Positions 50,401 to 59,519 of a stretch of DNA of 62,000 nucleotides are shown here, piece after piece. Below the pieces are notes generated by a model. It ran no database searches and had not been told where the DNA came from. It saw nothing but the letters and a program-made list of their open reading frames with translations. Numbering within the stretch: the first letter of the stretch is position 1; every line of letters begins with the position of its first letter. The position numbers and the translations under genes are program-made. This DNA comes from Nemertoderma westbladi. Taxonomy: Eukaryota; Xenacoelomorpha; Nemertodermatida; Nemertodermatidae. The stretch is from assembly GCA_032718475.1 (NCBI GenBank), contig JAUCBJ010006887.1:1-62000 (forward strand), in the 5' to 3' direction.

Positions 50401-53400
50401 TTTTACAGTAAGTATCCACTGTCGAGCGGGCTCCTAAAGTAACCTGCAGATTTTTACAGTAAGTATCCCGCTGTCGAGCGGGCTCCTAAAGTATCCTGCA
50501 GATTTTTACAGTAAGTATCCACTGTCGAGCGGGCTCCTAAAGTATCCCGCAGATTTTTACAGTAAGTATCCACTGTCGAGCGGGCTCCTAAAGTAACCTG
50601 CAGATTTTTACAGTAAGTATCCCGCTGTCGAGCGGGCTCCTAAAGTATCCTGCAGATTTTTACAGTAAGTATCCCGCAGATTTTTACAGTAAGTATCCGC
50701 TGTCGAGCGGGCTCCTAAAGTAACCTGCAGATTTTTACAGTAAGTATCCGCTGTCGAGCGGGCTCCTAAAGTATCCTGCAGATTTTTACAGTAAGTATCC
50801 CGCTGTCGAGCGGGCTCCTAAAGTATCCTGCAGATTTTTACAGTAAGTATCCCGCTGTCGAGCGGGCTCCTAAAGTAACCTGCAGATTTTTACAGTAAGT
50901 ATCCGCTGTCGAGCGGGCTCCTAAAGTATCCTGCAGATTTTTACAGTAAGTATCCACTGTCGAGCGGGCTCCTAAAGTAACCTGCAGATTTTTACAGTAA
51001 GTATCCTCTGTCGAGCGGGCTCCTAAAGTATCCTGCAGATTTTTACAGTAAGTATCCCGCAGATTTTTACAGTAAGTATCCACTGTCGAGCGGGCTCCTA
51101 AAGTAACCTGCAGATTTTTACAGTAAGTATCCGCTGTCGAGCGGGCTCCTAAAGTATCCTGCAGATTTTTACAGTAAGTATCCCGCTGTCGAGCGGGCTC
51201 CTAAAGTATCCTGCAGATTTTTACAGTAAGTATCCCGCAGATTTTTACAGTAAGTATCCGCTGTCGAGCGGGCTCCTAAAGTAACCTGCAGATTTTTACA
51301 GTAAGTATCCGCTGTCGAGCGGGCTCCTAAAGTATCCTGCAGATTTTTACAGTAAGTATCCCGCTGTCGAGCGGGCTCCTAAAGTATCCTGCAGATTTTT
51401 ACAGTAAGTATCCCGCTGTCGAGCGGGCTCCTAAAGTAACCTGCAGATTTTTACAGTAAGTATCCGCTGTCGAGCGGGCTCCTAAAGTATCCTGCAGATT
51501 TTTACAGTAAGTATCCCGCTGTCGAGCGGGCTCCTAAAGTATCCTGCAGATTTTTACAGTAAGTATCCCGCTGTCGAGCGGGCTCCTAAAGTATCCTGCA
51601 GATTTTTACAGTAAGTATCCCGCTGTCGAGCGGGCTCCTAAAGTATCCTGCAGATTTTTACAGTAAGTATCCCGCTGTCGAGCGGGCTCCTAAAGTATCC
51701 CGCAGATTTTTACAGTAAGTATCCACTGTCGAGCGGGCTCCTAAAGTAACCTGCAGATTTTTACAGTAAGTATCCGCTGTCGAGCGGGCTCCTAAAGTAT
51801 CCTGCAGATTTTTACAGTAAGTATCCCGCTGTCGAGCGGGCTCCTAAAGTATCCTGCAGATTTTTACAGTAAGTATCCCGCTGTCGAGCGGGCTCCTAAA
51901 GTATCCTGCAGATTTTTACAGTAAGTATCCCGCTGTCGAGCGGGCTCCTAAAGTATCCCGCAGATTTTTACAGTAAGTATCCACTGTCGAGCGGGCTCCT
52001 AAAGTAACCTGCAGATTTTTACAGTAAGTATCCGCTGTCGAGCGGGCTCCTAAAGTATCCTGCAGATTTTTACAGTAAGTATCCCGCTGTCGAGCGGGCT
52101 CCTAAAGTATCCTGCAGATTTTTACAGTAAGTATCCCGCAGATTTTTACAGTAAGTATCCGCTGTCGAGCGGGCTCCTAAAGTAACCTGCAGATTTTTAC
52201 AGTAAGTATCCGCTGTCGAGCGGGCTCCTAAAGTATCCTGCAGATTTTTACAGTAAGTATCCCGCTGTCGAGCGGGCTCCTAAAGTATCCCGCAGATTTT
52301 TACAGTAAGTATCCGCTGTCGAGCGGGCTCCTAAAGTATCCTGCAGATTTTTACAGTAAGTATCCCGCTGTCGAGCGGGCTCCTAAAGTATCCTGCAGAT
52401 TTTTACAGTAAGTATCCCGCAGATTTTTACAGTAAGTATCCGCTGTCGAGCGGGCTCCTAAAGTAACCTGCAGATTTTTACAGTAAGTATCCGCTGTCGA
52501 GCGGGCTCCTAAAGTATCCTGCAGATTTTTACAGTAAGTATCCCGCTGTCGAGCGGGCTCCTAAAGTATCCCGCAGATTTTTACAGTAAGTATCCCGCTG
52601 TCGAGCGGGCTCCTAAAGTAACCTGCAGATTTTTACAGTAAGTATCCGCTGTCGAGCGGGCTCCTAAAGTAACCTGCAGATTTTTACAGTAAGTATCCTG
52701 CAGATTTTTACAGTAAGTATCCCGCTGTCGAGCGGGCTCCTAAAGTATCCTGCAGATTTTTACAGTAAGTATCCCGCTGTCGAGCGGGCTCCTAAAGTAT
52801 CCTGCAGATTTTTACAGTAAGTATCCACTGTCGAGCGGGCTCCTAAAGTAACCTGCAGATTTTTACAGTAAGTATCCCGCTGTCGAGCGGGCTCCTAAAG
52901 TATCCTGCAGATTTTTACAGTAAGTATCCCGCTGTCGAGCGGGCTCCTAAAGTATCCTGCAGATTTTTACAGTAAGTATCCCGCTGTCGAGCGGGCTCCT
53001 AAAGTATCCTGCAGATTTTTACAGTAAGTAACCCGCTGTCGAGCGGGCTCCTAAAGTATCCTGCAGATTTTTACAGTAAGTATCCCGCTGTCGAGCGGGC
53101 TCCTAAAGTATCCTGCAGATTTTTACAGTAAGTATCCTGCAGATTTTTACAGTAAGTATCCCGCTGTCGAGCGGGCTCCTAAAGTATCCTGCAGATTTTT
53201 ACAGTAAGTATCCTGCAGATTTTTACAGTAAGTATCCCGCTGTCGAGCGGGCTCCTAAAGTATCCTGCAGATTTTTACAGTAAGTATCCTGCAGATTTTT
53301 ACAGTAAGTATCCCGCTGTCGAGCGGGCTCCTAAAGTATCCTGCAGATTTTTACAGTAAGTATCCCGCAGATTTTTACAGTAAGTATCCCGCTGTCGAGC

Positions 53401-56400
53401 GGGCTCCTAAAGTATCCTGCAGATTTTTACAGTAAGTATCCTGCAGATTTTTACAGTAAGTATCCTGCAGATTTTTACAGTAAGTATCCCGCTGTCGAGC
53501 GGGCTCCTAAAGTATCCTGCAGATTTTTACAGTAAGTATCCCGCTGTCGAGCGGGCTCCTAAAGTATCCTGCAGATTTTTACAGTAAGTATCCCGCAGAT
53601 TTTTACAGTAAGTATCCTGCAGATTTTTACAGTAAGTATCCACTGTCGAGCGGGCTCCTAAAGTAACCTGCAGATTTTTACAGTAAGTATCCCGCTGTCG
53701 AGCGGGCTCCTAAAGTATCCTGCAGATTTTTACAGTAAGTATCCCGCTGTCGAGCGGGCTCCTAAAGTATCCTGCAGATTTTTACAGTAAGTATCCTGCA
53801 GATTTTTACAGTAAGTATCCCGCTGTCGAGCGGGCTCCTAAAGTATCCTGCAGATTTTTACAGTAAGTATCCCGCTGTCGAGCGGGCTCCTAAAGTATCC
53901 TGCAGATTTTTACAGTAAGTATCCTGCAGATTTTTACAGTAAGTATCCCGCTGTCGAGCGGGCTCCTAAAGTATCCTGCAGATTTTTACAGTAAGTATCC
54001 CGCAGATTTTTACAGTAAGTATCCCGCTGTCGAGCGGGCTCCTAAAGTATCCTGCAGATTTTTACAGTAAGTATCCTGCAGATTTTTACAGTAAGTATCC
54101 TGCAGATTTTTACAGTAAGTATCCCGCTGTCGAGCGGGCTCCTAAAGTATCCTGCAGATTTTTACAGTAAGTATCCCGCTGTCGAGCGGGCTCCTAAAGT
54201 ATCCTGCAGATTTTTACAGTAAGTATCCCGCAGATTTTTACAGTAAGTATCCTGCAGATTTTTACAGTAAGTATCCACTGTCGAGCGGGCTCCTAAAGTA
54301 ACCTGCAGATTTTTACAGTAAGTATCCCGCTGTCGAGCGGGCTCCTAAAGTATCCTGCAGATTTTTACAGTAAGTATCCCGCTGTCGAGCGGGCTCCTAA
54401 AGTATCCTGCAGATTTTTACAGTAAGTATCCACTGTCGAGCGGGCTCCTAAAGTAACCTGCAGATTTTTACAGTAAGTATCCGCTGTCGAGCGGGCTCCT
54501 AAAGTATCCTGCAGATTTTTACAGTAAGTATCCTGCAGATTTTTACAGTAAGTATCCCGCTGTCGAGCGGGCTCCTAAAGTATCCTGCAGATTTTTACAG
54601 TAAGTATCCTGCAGATTTTTACAGTAAGTATCCTGCAGATTTTTACAGTAAGTATCCCGCTGTCGAGCGGGCTCCTAAAGTATCCTGCAGATTTTTACAG
54701 TAAGTATCCTGCAGATTTTTACAGTAAGTATCCCGCTGTCGAGCGGGCTCCTAAAGTATCCTGCAGATTTTTACAGTAAGTATCCTGCAGATTTTTACAG
54801 TAAGTATCCCGCTGTCGAGCGGGCTCCTAAAGTATCCTGCAGATTTTTACAGTAAGTATCCCGCTGTCGAGCGGGCTCCTAAAGTAACCTGCAGATTTTT
54901 ACAGTAAGTATCCACTGTCGAGCGGGCTCCTAAAGTATCCTGCAGATTTTTACAGTAAGTATCCACTGTCGAGCGGGCTCCTAAAGTAACCTGCAGATTT
55001 TTACAGTAAGTATCCCGCTGTCGAGCGGGCTCCTAAAGTAACCTGCAGATTTTTACAGTAAGTATCCGCTGTCGAGCGGGCTCCTAAAGTATCCTGCAGA
55101 TTTTTACAGTAAGTATCCGCTGTCGAGCGGGCTCCTAAAGTATCCTGCAGATTTTTACAGTAAGTATCCCGCTGTCGAGCGGAGTCCTAAAGTATCCTGC
55201 AGATTTTTACAGTAAGTACCCGCTGTCGAGCGGGCTCCTAAAGTAACCTGCAGATTTTTACAGTAAGTATCCTGCAGATTTTTACAGTAAGTATCCCGCT
55301 GTCGAGCGGGCTCCTAAAGTAACCTGCAGATTTTTACAGTAAGTATCCTGCAGATTTTTACAGTAAGTATCCCGCTGTCGAGCGGGCTCCTAAAGTATCC
55401 TGCAGATTTTTACAGTAAGTATCCGCTGTCGAGCGGGCTCCTAAAGTATCCTGCAGATTTTTACAGTAAGTATCCTGCAGATTTTTACAGTAAGTATCCG
55501 CTGTCGAGCGGGCTCCTAAAGTATCCTGCAGATTTTTACAGTAAGTATCCCGCTGTCGAGCGGAGTCCTAAAGTATCCTGCAGATTTTTACAGTAAGTAC
55601 CCGCTGTCGAGCGGGCTCCTAAAGTAACCTGCAGATTTTTACAGTAAGTATCCTGCAGATTTTTACAGTAAGTATCCCGCTGTCGAGCGGGCTCCTAAAG
55701 TAACCTGCAGATTTTTACAGTAAGTATCCTGCAGATTTTTACAGTAAGTATCCCGCTGTCGAGCGGGCTCCTAAAGTATCCTGCAGATTTTTACAGTAAG
55801 TATCCCGCTGTCGAGCGGGCTCCTAAAGTATCCTGCAGATTTTTACAGTAAGTATCCTGCAGATTTTTACAGTAAGTATCCTGCAGATTTTTACAGTAAG
55901 TATCCTGCAGATTTTTACAGTAACTATCCCGCTGTCGAGCGGGCTCCTAAAGTATCCTGCAGATTTTTACAGTAAGTATCCTGCAGATTTTTACAGTAAC
56001 TATCCCGCTGTCGAGCGGGGTCCTAAAGTATCCTGCAGATTTTTACAGTAAGTATCCGCTGTCGAGCGGGCTTCTAAAGTATCCTGCAGATTTTTACAGT
56101 AAGTATCCCGCTGTCGAGCGGGCTCCTAAAGTAACCTGCAGATTTTTACAGTAAGTATCCCGCTGTCGAGCGGGCTCCTAAAGTAACCTGCAGATTTTTA
56201 CAGTAAGTATCCTGCAGATTTTTACAGTAAGTATCCCGCTGTCGAGCGGGCTCCTAAAGTAACCTGCAGATTTTTACAGTAAGTATCCTGCAGATTTTTA
56301 CAGTAAGTATCCTGCTGTCGAGCGGGCTCCTAAAGTATCCTGCAGATTTTTACAGTAAGTATCCCGCTGTCGAGCGGGCTCCTAAAGTATCCTGCAGATT

Positions 56401-58092
56401 TTTACAGTAAGTATCCCGCTGTCGAGCGGGCTCCTAAAGTATCCTGCAGATTTTTACAGTAAGTATCCCGCTGTCGAGCGGGCTCCTAAAGTATCCTGCA
56501 GATTTTTACAGTAAGTATCCCGCTGTCGAGCGGGCTCCTAAAGTATCCTGCAGATTTTTACAGTAAGTATCCTGCAGATTTTTACAGTAAGTATCCTGCA
56601 GATTTTTACAGTAAGTATCCGCTGTCGAGCGGGCTCCTAAAGTATCCTGCAGATTTTTACAGTAAGTATCCCGCTGTCGAGCGGGCTCCTAAAGTATCCT
56701 GCAGATTTTTACAGTAAGTATCCCGCTGTCGAGCGGGCTCCTAAAGTATCCTGCAGATTTTTACAGTAAGTATCCCGCTGTCGAGCGGGCTCCTAAAGTA
56801 TCCTGCAGATTTTTACAGTAAGTATCCTGCAGATTTTTACAGTAACTATCCCGCTGTCGAGCGGGCTCCTAAAGTATCCTGCAGATTTTTACAGTAAGTA
56901 TCCCGCTGTCGAGCGGGGTCCTAAAGTATCCTGCAGATTTTTACAGTAAGTATCCCGCTGTCGAGCGGGCTCCTAAAGTATCCTGCAGATTTTTACAGTA
57001 AGTATCCGCTGTCGAGCGGGCTCCTAAAGTATCCTGCAGATTTTTACAGTAAGTATCCCGCTGTCGAGCGGGCTCCTAAAGTATCCTGCAGATTTTTACA
57101 GTAAGTATCCCGCTGTCGAGCGGGCTCCTAAAGTATCCTGCAGATTTTTACAGTAAGTATCCTGCAGATTTTTACAGTAACTATCCCGCTGTCGAGCGGG
57201 CTCCTAAAGTATCCTGCAGATTTTTACAGTAAGTATCCGCTGTCGAGCGGGCTCCTAAAGTATCCTGCAGATTTTTACAGTAACTATCCCGCTGTCGAGC
57301 GGGCTCCTAAAGTATCCTGCAGATTTTTACAGTAAGTATCCGCTGTCGAGCGGGCTCCTAAAGTATCCTGCAGATTTTTACAGTAAGTATCCCGCTGTCG
57401 AGCGGGCTCCTAAAGTATCCTGCAGATTTTTACAGTAAGTATCCGCTGTCGAGCGGGCTCCTAAAGTATCCTGCAGATTTTTACAGTAAGTATCCCGCTG
57501 TCGAGCGGGCTCCTAAAGTATCCTGCAGATTTTTACAGTAAGTATCCTGCAGATTTTTACAGTAAGTATCCTGCAGATTTTTACAGTAAGTATCCCGCTG
57601 TCGAGCGGGCTCCTAAAGTATCCTGCAGATTTTTACAGTAAGTATCCTGCAGATTTTTACAGTAAGTATCCGCTGTCGAGCGGGCTCCTAAAGTATCCTG
57701 CAGATTTTTACAGTAACTATCCCGCTGTCGAGCGGGCTCCTAAAGTATCCTGCAGATTTTTACAGTAAGTATCCCGCTGTCGAGCGGGCTCCTAAAGTAT
57801 CCTGCAGATTTTTACAGTAAGTATCCTGCAGATTTTTACAGTAAGTATCCGCTGTCGAGCGGGCTCCTAAAGTATCCTGCAGATTTTTACAGTAAGTATC
57901 CCGCTGTCGAGCGGGCTCCTAAAGTATCCTGCAGATTTTTACAGTAAGTATCCTGCAGATTTTTACAGTAAGTATCCGCTGTCGAGCGGGCTCCTAAAGT
58001 ATCCTGCAGATTTTTACAGTAAGTATCCTGCAGATTTTTACAGTAAGTATCCTGCAGATTTTTACAGTAAGTATCCCGCTGTCGAGCGGGCT
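47460..58092 (+). repeat. Satellite sub-block 3: B' frequent, ATCCACTG and GTAACTATCC variants
   Basis: After the irregular segment, near-alternating A and B modules dominate, with many B' forms. B modules starting ATCCACTG occur repeatedly at about 48.5-54.9 kb; elsewhere I saw them only near 30.4 and 31.1 kb. A modules ending ACAGTAACT are confined to about 55.92-57.72 kb (six copies, all followed by a full B). The block ends at the retroelement junction. Confidence 0.75.
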
Positions 58093-58210
58093 TGTGACGG
58101 GATCATCCGGAGATGAACCCGATTTATCCTGTTTTAGTTCACGCGTCCCCGCCGTGTGAAAGAGTGTAAGTTGAGGTTACTGTTGTTCGTTATATTGTGA
58201 TCTTGAGACG

Positions 58211-58232
58211 CGATATAGATATAGATATAGAT
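58211..58232 (+). repeat. Short GATATA microsatellite
   Basis: Three tandem GATATA units followed by GATT lie near the outer end of the proposed LTR. On the - strand this gives TATATC words, which could be read as a weak TATA-like region. I see no clear promoter. Confidence 0.6.
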
Positions 58233-58530
58233 TGATGTTATACACTGACGTTCACAGGTTGACGGGATGACGGTAACTAAAATCCCGGTAATCTGTAATT
58301 GTAACTTACTGTACCACCAGTAACACTGAGATAACTGAGGTAATGTGATTACTGCTTACTGGTTATATCGCACGGTGGCCTTATTGCTACTCAATCGGTG
58401 CCAGCCCCCCTCTGATTGGTTGCTACCCTTGTTGGCGCCCTTTGAGGTGTTCCCGTTCACCCCAGCTATTCTCTCCCTTGTCAGGATACTAACCCCTGAC
58501 CCTTATTGTGTGCTTCTCCTTCCCATTCTG

Positions 58531-58576
58531 TTGGGGAGACACGAGTTGGTTTGGGACCTAATCTCGTGTCCCCCAA
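58531..58576. other. Long hairpin inside the LTR
   Basis: TTGGGGAGACACGAG (58531-58545) is almost perfectly complementary to CTCGTGTCCCCCAA (58563-58576), a stem of about 14 bp with one bulge around a 17-base loop. In RNA from either strand it would be a stable structure. Structured elements in LTRs can serve in packaging or transcription control, but nothing here assigns a role. Confidence 0.65.
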
Positions 58577-58638
58577 TATTGCTTATTGGCTTAACTTTGT
58601 GGAGTATTGGCGGGATTGATTCGCTAACACTCCCCCCC

Positions 58639-58665
58639 ATGCCATCTTCCCGGTGAAGATAGCAT
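58639..58665. other. Second hairpin inside the LTR
   Basis: ATGCCATCTTC (58639-58649) pairs with GAAGATAGCAT (58655-58665) around the 5-base loop CCGGT. The 11-bp stem has one mismatch (C opposite A). Confidence 0.6.
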
Positions 58666-59019
58666 CAAACCATAAAGTGCGTTACAATCCCGCTGGATCC
58701 CGATCTAGCATCGGACGTGGGGTGGAAATCTTTTCTTTTGGAGTCGGCTTTCCAGGCCGCTCCCTATGGGTATGATGTCACTACCCTCTGGCGTCTCGTG
58801 TCGGGCCGATCGTGCGCTTCTCTCACACAATTTTTGTTTCCCCAACACTCTCACCATTCTAACTTCGCTCTCTAACTCAACTCGCTCTCTCCCCACTCTT
58901 ACACTCTCCCCACACCTGAATCGCACTCTTAACTTCTCGCCAACAGCTCTTCTCACTATTTCCTCTCTAATCTCTGCCACTCTCTAAGGCCCTGACCTCT
59001 AATGCTACCCCTGTGCTAT

Positions 59020-59140
59020 CATACTATCTACCTTATCTAACTTACTAACTCTAACTATCTAACTCTACTAACTACTAACTCTACTCTCTGCTAACTCTTA
59101 CTACTTTTAGCTCTGACTAAAATCCTCCAACTAACTCTAT
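59020..59140 (+). repeat. Degenerate CTAACT/CTAACTCTA low-complexity tract
   Basis: Many CTAACT, ACTAACTCTA and TATCTAACTC words follow each other without a fixed period on the + strand; the - strand reads AGTTAG-rich. The tract is non-coding and lies within the proposed LTR. Confidence 0.75.
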
Positions 59141-59292
59141 CTCTATCTACGTGGCGCTAACGGTGCCCACAACCACAACCGGTACTACGTACCCTCTTAC
59201 TAACTCTATCTCCATCTACGTGGCGCTAACGGTGCCCACAACCACTCTACCACTGCTACTTTCTACGTGGCGCTTCCGGTGCCCACGACCCC
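59132..59292 (+). repeat. Two 45-bp direct repeats plus a third partial copy
   Basis: The segment starting TAACTCTATCT at 59132-59176 recurs at 59201-59245 (offset 69 bp, one base different). A shorter copy begins with TTCTACGTGGCGCT at about 59261 and continues as CCGGTGCCCACGACC to about 59290. All three share the core TACGTGGCGCT and GGTGCCCAC. Tandem repeats in an LTR often mark the promoter/enhancer (U3) part, but this is only suggestive. Confidence 0.75.
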
Positions 59293-59387
59293 CCTACTAC
59301 TACTCGTGGCATGACAATATGCCACACTCCCTTACCCCGCCGCCTTCTAACTCTACTCTCCTATCTTCGAATTACTTCTTACTTCTA

Positions 59388-59450
59388 CTAACTATTATTT
59401 TTAATTATTTAATTATTTATTATTATTTATTTTTAATTAAATAATTAATT
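59388..59450 (-). promoter_or_regulatory. AT-rich tract with two AATAAA polyadenylation-type signals
   Basis: The tract is almost pure A/T. On the - strand it contains AATAAA at 59431-59426 and 59421-59416, about 90-100 bases after the gag-protease stop. These may end the element's transcript. In such AT-rich DNA the hexamer can also occur by chance. Confidence 0.4.
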
Positions 59451-59454
59451 TCTT

Positions 59455-59484
59455 GTGGGAAGGGCGTCTCGCCCTCATTCCCAC
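59455..59484. other. Hairpin spanning the proposed polypurine tract/LTR border
   Basis: GTGGGAAGGGCG (59455-59466) pairs with CGCCCT (59470-59475) and TCCCAC (59479-59484), giving two 6-bp stems, a 3-base bulge (CAT) and the loop TCT. A second small hairpin, GTCCAA-AATA-TTGGAC, follows at 59493-59508. Both lie in the short interval between the ORF stop and the LTR. Confidence 0.6.
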
Positions 59485-59490
59485 CCCCCT
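59478..59490 (-). promoter_or_regulatory. Polypurine tract (plus-strand primer) of the LTR element
   Basis: On the - strand the 13 bases AGGGGGGTGGGAA lie 30 bp downstream of the gag-protease stop codon and directly before TGAGGG, the proposed LTR start. Such tracts prime second-strand DNA synthesis in LTR retroelements. Position and composition fit; the single T is tolerated in known tracts. Confidence 0.6.
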
Positions 59491-59519
59491 CAGTCCAAAA
59501 TATTGGACGACTAAACCTC

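Larger units (their letters stand above)
1737..58092 (+). repeat. 56-kb two-module (24 bp + 28 bp) satellite array
   Basis: The region is entirely built from two head-to-tail modules in one orientation. Module A is 24 bp, starts ATCCTGCAG (or ATCCCGCAG) and ends ATTTTTACAGTAAGT. Module B is 28 bp, starts ATCC, carries the inverted repeat CCCGCTGTCGAGCGGG (6-bp stem, 4-base loop) and ends CTCCTAAAGT. A frequent variant B' is 27 bp because one C is missing (ATCCGCTG). Both modules share ATCCYGC at the start and AAGT at the end. AB pairs repeat every 52 bp (for example 13081-13140), AAB every 76 bp. From the unit lengths I estimate about 1,400 A and 800 B modules; this is not a count. The left edge is a partial B (from CTCCTAAAGT at 1737). 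The right edge breaks inside a B after GAGCGGGCT, where the retroelement begins. There are no unique spacers and no gene. Confidence 0.97.
58093..59477 (-). repeat. Probable 3' LTR of the BEL/Pao-like element
   Basis: On the - strand this 1,385-bp segment begins TGAGGG directly after a polypurine tract and ends CCCGTCACA at the satellite junction, giving the TG...CA ends expected of an LTR. It is non-coding and strikingly strand-biased: the + strand from about 58800 to 59350 is mostly pyrimidine (CTAACT, CTCT), so the transcribed strand is purine-rich. It contains two strong hairpins, a short GATATA repeat and a tandem 45-bp repeat. Without the 5' LTR for comparison, the inner boundary is a proposal. 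The outer end is better supported. Confidence 0.5.

Noticed and set aside
50838-51083. 81-codon - strand ORF in the array
   Set aside because: It is a reverse-strand translation of satellite modules (repeats of DTYCKNLQ), open only because B' modules of 27 bp keep the frame.
1737-58092. CRISPR array
   Set aside because: Repeat lengths of 24-28 bp are superficially similar, but there are no unique spacers, the modules adjoin directly, no cas genes are present and the context is eukaryotic retroelements.
1737-58092. Telomeric repeat or known centromeric satellite
   Set aside because: The unit does not resemble TTAGGG-type telomere repeats and I recognise no CENP-B-box-like motif. A centromeric or subtelomeric place is possible but not shown.
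58345-58656. 103-codon + strand ORF, hydrophobic
   Set aside because: It starts at GTG, lies in the proposed LTR opposite to the element, and its hydrophobicity follows from pyrimidine-rich DNA. No family is recognised.
58705-58980. 91-codon - strand ORF, Arg/Glu-rich
   Set aside because: Arg/Glu richness is what purine-rich DNA gives by itself. It lies within the proposed LTR and matches no polymerase or integrase motif.
59151-59444. 97-codon + strand ORF with repeated VALTVPTTT
   Set aside because: It starts at GTG and runs through the tandem 45-bp repeat and AT-rich tract; it reflects low-complexity DNA.
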